Assembly (NCBI GenBank): GCA_036488085.1
Contig: DASXHZ010000058.1
Span: 1 to 64,000, forward strand
Direction: 5' to 3'
Origin: DASXHZ01 sp036488085
GTDB taxonomy: Bacteria; Acidobacteriota; Thermoanaerobaculia; Gp7-AA8
Length of the DNA stretch: 64,000 nt
Both the position numbers and the translations under genes were made by a program. Shown here piece after piece: positions 34,501 to 41,910 of this stretch (the stretch's first letter is position 1; the number at the start of each line of letters is the position of its first letter). Under the pieces are notes generated by a model that searched no databases, was not told where the DNA came from, and saw only the letters and a list, made by a program, of their open reading frames with translations.

Positions 34501-34867
34501 GATGCTGACCAATGCTTATGCCGGCTCCGGCGGCGACGCGCTGCCGTACTACTTCCGCGAACGGAAGATGGGGCTGATCATCGGGACGCGGACGTGGGGC
34601 GGCCTCATCGGCCTCTCCGGCAACCCCGGCCTGATGGACGGCGGCTCCGTCGAGGTCCCGCAGTTCCGCTTCCTCGATCCGACCGGCGTCTGGGCGGTCG
34701 AAGGTGCCGGCGTCTCCCCCGACATCGAAGTCGTCGACCGCGCCGACCTCGTCGCCGCCGGCCACGACCCGTCGCTCGAGAAAGGCGTACAGGTGCTGAT
34801 GGACGAGCTGGCGAAGAACCCGCCCAAGCACCTCACCACCGCCCCCGCGTTGCCCAAGGTGCCATAG
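31571..34867 (+). CDS. Tricorn-like protease, S41 family
   Basis: 1,098 residues with a signal peptide (LVLLASLALAATAFA). Residues about 25-560 carry WD40/PD40-type beta-propeller repeats (FPHFSPDGKQIAF, RVLGWSPDGREI, APQWSPDGKWISYLSD). A Lys/Pro/Glu-rich linker follows (about 545-590), then a C1 helical domain (EEFVDAWRILRDWFYDP), His764 in SGHSY, a PDZ domain (about 775-860) and the S41 core (IGYIHLPD, DDRYNGGG) with nucleophile Ser986 (YAGSGGD). It would degrade peptides in the periplasm or outside the cell, unlike the cytoplasmic archaeal tricorn, because of the signal peptide. Confidence 0.93.
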   Translation: MRKLLVLLASLALAATAFAQQQLTRLLRQPSIGNGRIMFVYGGDLWVVDANGGEARRLTSDPGLELFPHFSPDGKQIAFTGEYSGTKQVFVMDADGGIPKQLTFYNDVGPLPPRGGVDNRVLGWSPDGREILFNPHRVAQSDRIPRHYVIPAAGGMETPLTMPEGSGGMFSPDGTKIVYTPIEREFRTWKRYRGGRAQDIWIYDLKNNTTEQLTSSPATENQPMWIGNTIYFTSDAEGGKLNLYSYDLGTKAIRKLTNHTDWDVLWPSSDRKQIVYECGGYIWRFDPATGKEERVPIHVVGDFGNVVPHFKNVRDNIDSYELSPSGARALIEARGDVFTVPAKYGEIRNVTQTPGVRERAPQWSPDGKWISYLSDKNGDEYEIYLRPAEGDGGERQLTRGSHVWMFDPLWSPDSKKIAYADKDHLLHIIDVASGAVTDVDRDEYGDIRHYRWSPDSRWLAYTKLNAARFASIYVYSLPDGKPYRLTSGMTDDNEPVFDPKGRYLYFTSNRDFNLTFSAWEFNYVYTDPTRVYVGILAEDGPALLLPQSDEEKVSADKDKPPAGSPQPAEEKKPAAAMAGQEGKHDAKTSAANVRIDVAGFERRVRAIPGASGTYNSLIPTANGIIYISSSRGKNSLKLYNIDDRKEETVVEPVNGVDVSSNGEKLIVQSGNDYAIIAAKAGQKISDGTLNLDRLEMKVDPRAEWSEEFVDAWRILRDWFYDPNMHGVDWNAVRARYGELTPYISHRYDLDYILGEILGELNSGHSYDESSNDWQVKRVDNGLLGAEIVADGGVFRITHIFPGENWHESFRSPLTEPGVHAKEGEYILAVDGTPTRGVDNFYRLLENKANRVVTLTLSSSPTGGATHEERVRPTAKETNLRYLDWVAQRRAMVDKLSGGRIGYIHLPDTAGEGNRELFKYFFPQVDKDALIIDDRYNGGGFIPDRMIELLDRPILSYWARRGEKLSQTPAYANDGPKVMLTNAYAGSGGDALPYYFRERKMGLIIGTRTWGGLIGLSGNPGLMDGGSVEVPQFRFLDPTGVWAVEGAGVSPDIEVVDRADLVAAGHDPSLEKGVQVLMDELAKNPPKHLTTAPALPKVP

Positions 34868-34881
34868 GTTTTCCGAAAAAT

Positions 34882-34909
34882 GAGCGGGCGCGCTTGCGCG
34901 CGCCCGCTC
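34882..34909 (-). terminator. Intrinsic terminator for the leftward gene ending at 34928
   Basis: A 12-bp perfect GC-rich stem (GAGCGGGCGCGC against its complement) with a four-base loop. Read on the minus strand it is followed by ATTTTTCGG, giving the T-run of a classical terminator. It lies between two convergent genes and may also slow transcription from the tricorn gene. Confidence 0.8.
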
Positions 34910-34927
34910 CACTCCCTCCCAATCACA

Positions 34928-35470
34928 TTACTGCGTGCTGTCGACGTGCGGCGTGCTCGGCGCCGGCGTCGAAGGAGACGGCTGACCCGGAGTCGCGGGC
35001 GCCGCCTTCTTGCGGCGCGCGATCCGCTTCAACCGTTTGATCTCCGCAACGTGCGGCACGAGCACCTCGTTCTCCGGATCGTTCGCGAGCTGTGTTCCGA
35101 TCACGTACGCCTTTGCGCCGAGCTGCGCGAGTTTCCGGCGGCGAAGGGCGTTCGCCCCCGCGATACCGGCGAGAAAGTTGTGGACCTCTCCCTCGGCTGC
35201 CTCCCAGAGGATCGCTTCCTGCTGCAGCATGCGCACGGTGTCGATCGGCTGCCCGAGTGCCGCTGAAACATTCTGGGATACCGCGATGACGTTGAGCGAC
35301 GCCTGGGCGATCGCGCCCGAATTCGCCGCGCTCACGCGCAGGGCTTTGCGCTCTTTGCTCGTCAGCGCCGAAACTGCCGGAAGCTGCGAGCGCAGAGTAC
35401 GGACCTGCTCGATGATCGCGTCGGCCGTGACCGTGGTGGTGTTGGGGCTATTCGTGTTGATGATTGCCAT
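34928..35470 (-). CDS. Hypothetical protein, helical with a basic Pro-rich tail
   Basis: 180 residues, no signal peptide. The N-terminus is Asn/Thr-rich (INTNSPNTTTVTAD). Residues about 20-130 are predicted helical (IIEQVRTLRSQLPAV, SGAIAQASLNVIAVSQNVSAAL, EVHNFLAGI). A cluster of basic residues (RRRKLAQLG, KRLKRIARRKKAA) leads into a Ser/Pro/Thr tail. I recognise no family. It is followed by a strong terminator, so it is a single-gene unit. The ATG is preceded by GGAGGAAAT on the minus strand, a strong ribosome site, which suggests good expression. Confidence 0.65.
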   Translation of the reverse strand: MAIINTNSPNTTTVTADAIIEQVRTLRSQLPAVSALTSKERKALRVSAANSGAIAQASLNVIAVSQNVSAALGQPIDTVRMLQQEAILWEAAEGEVHNFLAGIAGANALRRRKLAQLGAKAYVIGTQLANDPENEVLVPHVAEIKRLKRIARRKKAAPATPGQPSPSTPAPSTPHVDSTQ

Positions 35471-35764
35471 ATTTCCTCCTGTTCTCTGCCCTCATGGTTG
35501 AGGCCGGAGGACCAACAACGACCCATGCACAGGTGCGAGGCGGCCCACCGGCTGGAAGTTTCGGCCACGCGCCGACACCTCCGGTTGGTGTTAGTCCCGA
35601 GATGTACACCTCGGGCGTCTCGCGGCAGGAGGAGCTAAGCTCTGACCCCCGCACCGGTACGAACTACGGATATCCTATTCAGGACCCTCGTACCGCCGTT
35701 AGCCGCTGAAATCCGAAGATTTCCCGGAAAGTATCGGTTCCTCGCGAGCGCTTGTCAAGGGGGA

Positions 35765-36065
35765 TCTTGCGAACCCGCCTGGATTCCTGTGGCGCCTCGC
35801 GCGTTTCAGCTGGCGTACTGCGGATTTCACGTGGCGCCCACGCTGCTTTTGTCGTGCGCAGCGTGGCTCGGGGTGAAACCCGCGCGGTGTCACGTGGCGC
35901 ACGCCGGGTTTCAGGTGGAGCACGCCGGGTTTCAGGTGGCGCGCGCCGGGTTTCAGGCGGAGCACGCCGGGTTTCAGGTGGCGCACGCCGGGTTTCAGGT
36001 GGCGCACGCCGGGTTTCAGGTGGAGCGCGGCGGGCTTCAGGCGGAGCGCGGCGGGCTTTAGGTGG
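35765..36065. repeat. Tandem array of about fourteen 21-bp units
   Basis: The best units read GTTTCAGGTGGCGCACGCC plus GG and repeat every 21 bases from about 35900 to 36060. Left of that, degenerate units keep the same step (TTTCAGCTGGCG, TTTCACGTGGCG, TGTCACGTGGCG). Each good unit holds a small dyad GGCG-CA-CGCC. Frames on both strands are open because 21 is a multiple of three, so openness is not evidence for a protein. It fills most of the 733-base gap 35471-36203; the rest (35471-35764) is upstream sequence of the leftward gene with no clear feature. Confidence 0.8.
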
Positions 36066-36158
36066 CGCCAGCGAGGCTCCGGATGTTCTTCGCTAGGCGC
36101 CTCGGGATCGCAGATGTGCTTGGCCAGGATTGTGCGCGCCACGCTGAGGCGGGCCGGG

Positions 36159-36182
36159 GGCGCGGGCTGGGAGGCCCGCGCC
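36159..36182. terminator. GC-rich hairpin downstream of cheB
   Basis: Nine-bp perfect stem GGCGCGGGC / GCCCGCGCC with a six-base loop, located 22 bases beyond the cheB stop codon. No T-run follows on the minus strand, so the terminator role is a position-based inference. Confidence 0.45.
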
Positions 36183-36203
36183 ACACCGGATGGGTCGGTG
36201 GGG

Positions 36204-37235
36204 TTACGTGAGGCGGAGGATGGCGGGGGGGATGTGGTGGAGGGGCAGCACCGAGGTGACGGCGCCGCGGAGGATGGCTTCTTTGGGCATGCCGAAGATG
36301 ACGGACGTCGCTTCGTCCTGGGCGATTGTCGGGGCACCGGCGGCGTACATTTCGGCGAGGCCTTGCGCGCCGTCGTCGCCCATGCCGGTGAGGATGATGC
36401 CGAGGGCGTTCGCGCCGGCTGACTGGGCGACGGAGCGAAAGAGGACGTCGACGCTCGGGCGGTGACGCGAGACGAGGGCGCCGTCCGAGAGCTGCGCGAA
36501 GTAGCGCGAGCCGTGGCGGCGGACCAGTAGGTGATGGCTGCCGGGGGCGATTAGCACGCGGCCTGCGGAGATGACGTCGCCGTTCGCGGCCTCTTTCACT
36601 TCGACGCGGGAGAGTGAGTTCAAACGTTTCGCGAAGGCGGCGGTGAATCCCTCCGGCATGTGCTGGACGACCACCATCCCCGGCGCGTTGGGCGGCAACG
36701 CCTCGATGATCTGGCGCAGCGCCTCGGTGCCGCCGGTCGATGCGCCGACGGCGACGATCCGGTCGGTGGCGCCCGAGACGGACGGCGCGGCGGCGGGAAG
36801 GATGACATCGACCGGATGCCGCGCGACGAGCGGCATGGTCTTCCGCATCCGTGCTTGCGCGGCGGCGCGGAGCGTGTCGGTGATCATGACCGCGCCTTCG
36901 GCGATGAACTCCCGCACGCCCATCGGCGGCTTGCCGATGACGTCGACGGCGCCCTCTTCGAGCGCGCGCATTGCGGTCTCGCTGCCGCGCGCGGCGGCGC
37001 TGGAGCAGATGACGACCGGCAGCGGGTCGCGGCTCATGATCTGGCGTAGGAACGAGAAGCCGTCCATCCGCGGCATCTGCAGGTCGAGGACGACGACGTC
37101 CGGCCGCTGCTTGAGGATCTTCCGCTCCGCGATGATCGGGTCGGCCGCGGTGTCGACCGAAAACTTGCCCGCCAGCAGCATGGAGAACGCCTGACGGACG
37201 GTTGCCGAGTCATCGACTACGAGGACGTGCATCAT
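36204..37235 (-). CDS. cheB: Chemotaxis response regulator protein-glutamate methylesterase
   Basis: 343 residues. Receiver domain (1-120) with DD at 8-9, phospho-acceptor Asp51 (VVLDLQMPRMDG) and a late Lys in DVIGKPP. The methylesterase domain (about 155-343) has the Ser-His-Asp set: VGASTGGTEAL, VVQHMPEGFT and GMGDDGA. It removes methyl groups from, and deamidates, chemoreceptor glutamates and glutamines when phosphorylated by CheA, giving adaptation. The start overlaps the cheR stop (ATGATG), and this is the last gene of the minus-strand che run. Confidence 0.96.
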   Translation of the reverse strand: MMHVLVVDDSATVRQAFSMLLAGKFSVDTAADPIIAERKILKQRPDVVVLDLQMPRMDGFSFLRQIMSRDPLPVVICSSAAARGSETAMRALEEGAVDVIGKPPMGVREFIAEGAVMITDTLRAAAQARMRKTMPLVARHPVDVILPAAAPSVSGATDRIVAVGASTGGTEALRQIIEALPPNAPGMVVVQHMPEGFTAAFAKRLNSLSRVEVKEAANGDVISAGRVLIAPGSHHLLVRRHGSRYFAQLSDGALVSRHRPSVDVLFRSVAQSAGANALGIILTGMGDDGAQGLAEMYAAGAPTIAQDEATSVIFGMPKEAILRGAVTSVLPLHHIPPAILRLT

Positions 37236-38062
37236 CGCGGCTCCTTGAGCGCGTACACGGTCGGTCCCGCCACGCGCACGCGATCGAATGCGTTGAGGCT
37301 TTCAGAGTGGCCGAGGAAGAGGAGGCCGTGGGGCTCGAGCCGGTCGAGCAGGCGGTGGATGATGCGCCGCTTCGTCTCGGCGTCGAAGTAGATGAGGACG
37401 TTCCGGCAGAAGATCGCGTCGAACTTGCCGGCGACGGGGTAGGAGTCGTGGTGAAGGTTCACGCGGCCGAAACGGATGAGCGCGTGCAGCTCGTCGCGCG
37501 CGGCGAAGTAGCCTTCCTTCATGCCGACGCCGCGAAGGAGGTACGGCTTGCGGTAGCGCGCCGGAATGTGGGCGATGCGGTCCATCGGGAAGATGCCGCC
37601 CTTGGCGCGGTCGAGCACCTTGGTCGAGAGGTCGGTGGCGACGATCTCGATCTTCCAGTCGGGGAGCTGCGCCAGGAGCGACATGCCGATCGAATACGGT
37701 TCTTCACCGCTCGAACAGCCGGCGCTCCAGATGCGGACTTCCCGCCGGCGCTGGCCCGACTCCGCGGCGGTACGCCACGCCGGGATCAGCTCGTTCTCGA
37801 GGAATGCGAACTGTTTCGGCTCGCGGAAGAAGTGCGTCTCGTTGGTGCAGATCGAGTCGAGCATCCGTATGAGCTCGTCGCGGTCGGAGGCGACGACGTC
37901 GTAGTACGCCGCGAACGAGGCGAGGGAGAGCGCGCGGAGCCGCGGACCGACCCGGCCGACCAGAAGGGCGCGCTTCTGGTCGGACAGGTTGATCCCCGCC
38001 TCGCGATAAATGAGCGCTTGGAAGAGCTTGAACTCTTTCGTCGTGATGAGGGTCTCGATCAT
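37232..38062 (-). CDS. cheR: Chemotaxis protein methyltransferase
   Basis: 276 residues, the standard CheR length without TPRs. N-terminal helical domain (KEFKLFQALIYREAGINLSDQKRALLVGRV), then a SAM-binding domain with IWSAGCSSGEEPYSI, EIVATDLSTKVLDRA and FDAIFCRNVLIYFD. It methylates receptor glutamates. The only receptor in the run ends in a pentapeptide of the type that tethers CheR, so the two probably work directly together. A small hairpin (38084-38104) separates it from the receptor gene. Confidence 0.95.
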   Translation of the reverse strand: MIETLITTKEFKLFQALIYREAGINLSDQKRALLVGRVGPRLRALSLASFAAYYDVVASDRDELIRMLDSICTNETHFFREPKQFAFLENELIPAWRTAAESGQRRREVRIWSAGCSSGEEPYSIGMSLLAQLPDWKIEIVATDLSTKVLDRAKGGIFPMDRIAHIPARYRKPYLLRGVGMKEGYFAARDELHALIRFGRVNLHHDSYPVAGKFDAIFCRNVLIYFDAETKRRIIHRLLDRLEPHGLLFLGHSESLNAFDRVRVAGPTVYALKEPR

Positions 38063-38083
38063 GGCTGGTTCATCGTGTGTGTG

Positions 38084-38104
38084 GGGCCGGCTCTTAGCCG
38101 GCCC
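38084..38104. terminator. Hairpin between MCP and cheR genes
   Basis: Perfect nine-bp stem GGGCCGGCT / AGCCGGCCC with a three-base CTT loop, eleven bases after the receptor stop. There is no T-run. More likely an RNA-processing or attenuation element that lowers cheR/cheB output relative to the receptor than a full terminator. Confidence 0.4.
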
Positions 38105-38114
38105 TCACATGTGT

Positions 38115-39863
38115 TTAGAACGAGTGGAAGTCACTCAACGACGTGCGGCCGTTGCCGCCTTTCGCGGCGAACGACTGTTGCGGCAGGCGGACGGCGGCGG
38201 CGTGGGGGACGTTGGACGATGCGGGCGCGTGGCGCTCGTTGCCGATGCGGAAGAAGCTGACGAGGTTCTGCAGGCCCTCGGCTTGCGCGGCCATCTCCTC
38301 GGCGGTTGCGGCGAGCTCCTCGGCGGCGGAGGCGTTGCGCTGCGTCACCTGGTCGACCTGCGTGAGCGACTGGTTGATCTGCGCGACGCCGGCGGCCTGC
38401 TCGTTGGAGGCGGCGGCAACATCCTGCACCAACTCCGCGGTGCGGCGGATCGACGGTACGAGGTCGGTGAGGAGGGCACCGGAGCGGTCGGCGACTCGGA
38501 CGCTGTCGGTGGCGAGGCCGCTGATCTCGCGCGAGGACGTCTGGCTGCGCTCGGCGAGCTTGCGCACCTCGGTAGCGACGACGGCGAAGCCGCGTCCGTG
38601 CTCACCGGCGCGTGCGGCTTCGATGGCGGCGTTCAGGGCGAGCAGGTTCGTCTGGTAGGCGATCTCCTCGATGATCGAGATCTTCTGCGCGATCGACTTC
38701 ATCGCTCCGACTGTCTCGCGGACGGCGTTACCGCTCTCCTCGGCGTCGCGCGATCCCTTCATCGCCATCGACTCGGTCTGCCGGCTGTTGTCGGCGTTCT
38801 GCGAGATCGAGGCGTTCATCTGCTCGAGGCTCGCGGTCGTCTCCTGCACCGCGGCGGCCTGCTGGCTGTTGCCCGACGACACGGCCTGGGCGGTCGACGA
38901 CACCTGACCGGCGGCGGTGGCGAGGGAGGTGGCGGCAGAACGGACTTCGCCGATGATCTCGACGAGGCGGGAGATCATTCTGGAGAGCGAGGTGCCGAGG
39001 GCGTCGCGATCCGAGCGCGGAGCGACGTTGACGCCGAGGTTGCCGTCGGCGATCGCAGTGGCAGCCACCACCATTTGTGCGTTCGAGGCGATCATCTTCT
39101 TCATCGAGAGGAGAAGCTGGGCCGTCTCGTCGTTCCCCTTCACTTCCACGCGCTGCTCGGAGTCTCCTTCCGCCAGCTTCTCGGCGATCTCGACGACGGC
39201 GGCGATCGGCACCGTGATGCTGCGGGTGATCGAGAAGGCGATGATCAGGGCCACGATCAACGCGAGCGCCGTGACGGCGATCATGATCGTTCGCGCGTTC
39301 GAGCCGGTGGCGACGATGGTCTTCTTCTTGTCCTGGACGGACTGTGTGGTGCCGTCTTCGAGCGTCTGCGCCGCATCCTCGACGCGATGGATCTCGTCTT
39401 TGATCGGCGTGATCTCCTTGTTGGCGTCAACGGCGGTCTTGATCTCGCCCGCGGCGATGCGCTTCGAAAGCGACTGGAACGCGGAGACGTACGTGGTCAC
39501 GTCGCTACGGGTGGCGCGAATGAGGTCGATCTCCTTGGAGTCGGAGATGAGCCTCTCCATGCTCGAGAGGTTGTCGTCGAGCTCGCGCCGCGCCTTCTCC
39601 CACTTGCCGAGGTACTCGGTTTCTTTTTCGCGGTCGCCGATGTTGAGGAAGTAATCCTTCTCGAAGCGGCGCATGTCGAGGGTGGCAATCTTGGCGTCAT
39701 TCGCGTAGCCCGCGACGGCGACGTCGACGTTCATCGCCCTCATGGCGGTGTCGACGGAGGTGCCGAGGCCCCACTGGCCGGTGAAGGCGACGATCGCGAG
39801 GAAGGCGAGGACGATGCCGAAGCCGGCGAAGAGTCTTTTTCCGATGCTGATCTGCTGCAACAT
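38115..39863 (-). CDS. Methyl-accepting chemotaxis protein
   Basis: 582 residues. TM1 about 10-30, a periplasmic four-helix-bundle-like sensor (30-188, KDYFLNIGD), TM2 about 190-212 (MIAVTALALIVALIIAFSI), HAMP about 213-265, and a long signalling coiled coil with the conserved hairpin tip IIEEIAYQTNLLALNAAIEAARAGE split over its loop. The C-terminus ends DFHSF, which fits the x-[HFYW]-x-x-[HFYW] tether for CheR/CheB. It senses a periplasmic or membrane-derived signal and controls CheA through CheW. Confidence 0.95.
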   Translation of the reverse strand: MLQQISIGKRLFAGFGIVLAFLAIVAFTGQWGLGTSVDTAMRAMNVDVAVAGYANDAKIATLDMRRFEKDYFLNIGDREKETEYLGKWEKARRELDDNLSSMERLISDSKEIDLIRATRSDVTTYVSAFQSLSKRIAAGEIKTAVDANKEITPIKDEIHRVEDAAQTLEDGTTQSVQDKKKTIVATGSNARTIMIAVTALALIVALIIAFSITRSITVPIAAVVEIAEKLAEGDSEQRVEVKGNDETAQLLLSMKKMIASNAQMVVAATAIADGNLGVNVAPRSDRDALGTSLSRMISRLVEIIGEVRSAATSLATAAGQVSSTAQAVSSGNSQQAAAVQETTASLEQMNASISQNADNSRQTESMAMKGSRDAEESGNAVRETVGAMKSIAQKISIIEEIAYQTNLLALNAAIEAARAGEHGRGFAVVATEVRKLAERSQTSSREISGLATDSVRVADRSGALLTDLVPSIRRTAELVQDVAAASNEQAAGVAQINQSLTQVDQVTQRNASAAEELAATAEEMAAQAEGLQNLVSFFRIGNERHAPASSNVPHAAAVRLPQQSFAAKGGNGRTSLSDFHSF

Positions 39864-39886
39864 GGTTCTTGTCCTTTTCTGTCTTT

Positions 39887-40375
39887 TCAGACTGCGGCGG
39901 CGGCGACGTCGTCGACCGCCTCAATGGTTTGCTGGAGGTCGACCGGCGAGAGGACGCGGTCGATGTCGAGGATCAGGGCGAGCCGTCCGTCGAGCTTGCC
40001 CATGCCGGTGAGGAAGTCGACGCGGATGCCGGTTCCGAATGCGGGCGCAGGCTCGATCTGCTGCATGTCGAGATGGACGACTTCGCAGACGGCGTCGGCC
40101 ATCATCCCGGCGACGACCATGGCGCCGTCGATCTGCGTCTCGACGATGACGATGCAGCTGGTGCGCGACGGCGCGGTCTCGCTGCCGCCGAACTTGGCGG
40201 CGAGATCGACGACCGGGACGACCGATCCGCGAAGGTTGATGACACCACGGACATGCGCCGGAACGCCCGGCACGCGCGTGACGTCGGTGTACTCCATGAT
40301 CTCTTTCACACGGAGGATGCCGACCGCGTACTCTTCGCGGCCGATCAGGAACGTCAGGTATTGTTCTTGACTCAT
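39887..40375 (-). CDS. cheW: CheW-type coupling protein
   Basis: 162 residues covering one CheW SH3-like domain: QYLTFLIGREEYAVGILRVKEIM, TRVPGVPAHVRGVINLRGSVVPVVDLAAKF split by the conserved NLRG turn, and late DFLTGMGKLDG. It links the receptor to CheA. The ribosome site GAGGTGAGAA lies inside the 3' end of a 31-codon reading frame just upstream, so translation of the two is probably coupled. Receptor and cheR/cheB genes follow. Confidence 0.94.
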   Translation of the reverse strand: MSQEQYLTFLIGREEYAVGILRVKEIMEYTDVTRVPGVPAHVRGVINLRGSVVPVVDLAAKFGGSETAPSRTSCIVIVETQIDGAMVVAGMMADAVCEVVHLDMQQIEPAPAFGTGIRVDFLTGMGKLDGRLALILDIDRVLSPVDLQQTIEAVDDVAAAAV

Positions 40376-40378
40376 TTC

Positions 40379-40474
40379 TCACCTCTGAAGGATGACGATG
40401 CGTTTCTTCCGGCGCGGATTGGACCGGAACGGTTTGACGAGGAATCGGAAGATGGAGAGGAGCGTCGCGGTCAC
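40379..40474 (-). CDS. Possible 31-aa basic microprotein between cheA and cheW
   Basis: GTG at 40472-40474 overlaps the cheA stop (GTGA), with GGAG about ten bases upstream. The stop TGA is four bases before the cheW ATG. The peptide has a hydrophobic start (TATLLSIFRFLVKPF) and a strongly basic second half (RRKKR within it), so it could bind membrane or RNA. It fits exactly in the otherwise noncoding 95 bases. It may instead be only a leader that couples cheW translation to cheA. No family is recognised. Confidence 0.4.
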   Translation of the reverse strand: MTATLLSIFRFLVKPFRSNPRRKKRIVILQR

Positions 40475-41910
40475 GAATCGCTCCGCATTTCGATGCTGCG
40501 GAGAATCGCTGGGGTGTCGAGGATCAGGGCCACCTGGCCGTTGCCGAGGATCGATGAGCCGGCGACGCGGGAGACTTCGCCGAAGTAGTTTCCGAGAGGC
40601 TTGATGACGGTCTGCCCGCTGCCGTGCAACTCGTCGACGACGAGTCCCGCCTTCGCGGCGCCGTGGCGGACGATGAGGACGTTCTCGCGGGAGGTCGCGA
40701 TCGATGGGAGGCCGAAGAGGTTGCGGAGGCGGACGTAGGGGACGATCTCTTCGCGCAACAGCAGCACGCCTGACGCTTCCTCGCTCCGTTCGGCTTCGGG
40801 AAGCTCGATGCACTCGACGACGTGGTCCATCGGCACGATGAAGGTCTCGGTCGCTGCGGTGACGCGGAAGCCGTCGATGACGGCGAGGGTGAGCGGGATG
40901 CGAATCGTGAAGGTGGTGCCCGAGCCGATGGCGGTCGCGACGTCGATGGTGCCGCGCAGCGACTCGACGGCGCGGCGGACGACGTCCATCCCCATGCCGC
41001 GGCCGGACAGATCGGTGACGCTGCTGGAGGTGGTAAAGCCGGGCTCGAAGATGCGGTCGAGACGTTCGCCGTGGAGGTCGATCCCGGCGCCGTCGTCCGA
41101 GATGCGGATGACGATCGATCCCGCCTCGTGTTGGGCCGCGAGCGTGATGGTTCCGGATGCCGGCTTGCCGCCCGCGATCCGCTCCTCCGGCGGCTCGATA
41201 CCGTGGTCGATCGAGTTCCGGATCATGTGCGTGAGCGGGTCGCGCAGCATCTCGACCGCGGTGGTGTCGACTTCGACGTCCTCGCCAATGGTCTCGAGCT
41301 GCGCGTTCTTGCCGTGGGTCGACGCGGTGTCGCGGACGACGCGCGTGTAGGAGCGGAAGAGCGGTCCGAGCGGGACCATCCGCACGCGCATGATCAGTTC
41401 CTGCAACTCGGTCTCGAGCATGGCGACCTGGCGGTCGAGCTCCACGACGGCGTCGTAGTCGGCGCTCGCTAGGAGCTGTTGCACGCGGCCGCGCGCGATG
41501 GCGATCTCGCCCGCGAGGTCGAGCATCCGGTCGAGCTTCTCGGAAGCGACGCGGAGCGAGCGCGCGGCGGTGCGCTGCGCGCCTCCGGCTGAAGGTGCGG
41601 CGATCAGGCGGCGGAAGGTGTCGATGCCGGAGAGGAGCAGCGTGATGACGGCTGGATCGGCCTGCAAGACGTTCTCGTGGATCCGCTCCAGCAGTTCTTC
41701 GTAGGCGTGCGCGAACGAGGCGACGCTGGTGAGGCCGACGCACGACGCGTTTCCCTTGATGGTGTGCGCCCGGCGGAGGAGCTCCTGCTGGACTTCGGCG
41801 TCGTCGGGCGTGACTTCGAGCGCCAGCAGGCCGTTCTCGATGGCGGCGATGTCTTCCACCGCTTCCTCGACGAACGTCGTCATCAGCTCGTTCAGATCGA
41901 TTTCAGACAT
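40471..41910 (-). CDS. cheA: Chemotaxis histidine kinase CheA, short form lacking P2
   Basis: 479 residues. P1 phosphotransfer domain (1-110) with His49 in RRAHTIKGNASCVG; a short linker with no CheY-binding P2 domain; P3 dimerisation (about 120-180, SEKLDRMLDLAGEIAIARGRV); P4 kinase (about 180-345) with N box HMIRNSIDHGIE, DDGAGID, and GRGMGMDVV; P5 CheW-like (about 345-479). The kinase phosphorylates itself, then CheY and CheB. Missing P2 is found in several non-enteric systems. It overlaps cheD by 19 bases. Confidence 0.95.
   Translation of the reverse strand: MSEIDLNELMTTFVEEAVEDIAAIENGLLALEVTPDDAEVQQELLRRAHTIKGNASCVGLTSVASFAHAYEELLERIHENVLQADPAVITLLLSGIDTFRRLIAAPSAGGAQRTAARSLRVASEKLDRMLDLAGEIAIARGRVQQLLASADYDAVVELDRQVAMLETELQELIMRVRMVPLGPLFRSYTRVVRDTASTHGKNAQLETIGEDVEVDTTAVEMLRDPLTHMIRNSIDHGIEPPEERIAGGKPASGTITLAAQHEAGSIVIRISDDGAGIDLHGERLDRIFEPGFTTSSSVTDLSGRGMGMDVVRRAVESLRGTIDVATAIGSGTTFTIRIPLTLAVIDGFRVTAATETFIVPMDHVVECIELPEAERSEEASGVLLLREEIVPYVRLRNLFGLPSIATSRENVLIVRHGAAKAGLVVDELHGSGQTVIKPLGNYFGEVSRVAGSSILGNGQVALILDTPAILRSIEMRSDS

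Noticed and set aside
31409..34912. Long minus-strand open frame opposite the tricorn-like protease
   Set aside because: It is an antisense shadow of a GC-rich gene: Arg/Asp/Val-rich low-complexity product, no domains, while the plus strand carries a full catalytic protease.
35752..36096. Open frame encoding a heptapeptide-repeat protein (VSGGARR units)
   Set aside because: A 21-base repeat without stops is open in several frames on both strands at once, so openness is not evidence. No ribosome site or recognisable fold is seen.
38084..38104. True transcription terminator inside the che run
   Set aside because: There is no T-run and cheR/cheB follow without another promoter that I can see, so I treat it as a weak hairpin only.
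38010..40370. Plus-strand open frame of nearly 800 codons opposite the receptor and cheW genes
   Set aside because: Gly/Arg/Leu-rich antisense product with no motifs. The minus strand encodes clear chemotaxis proteins.
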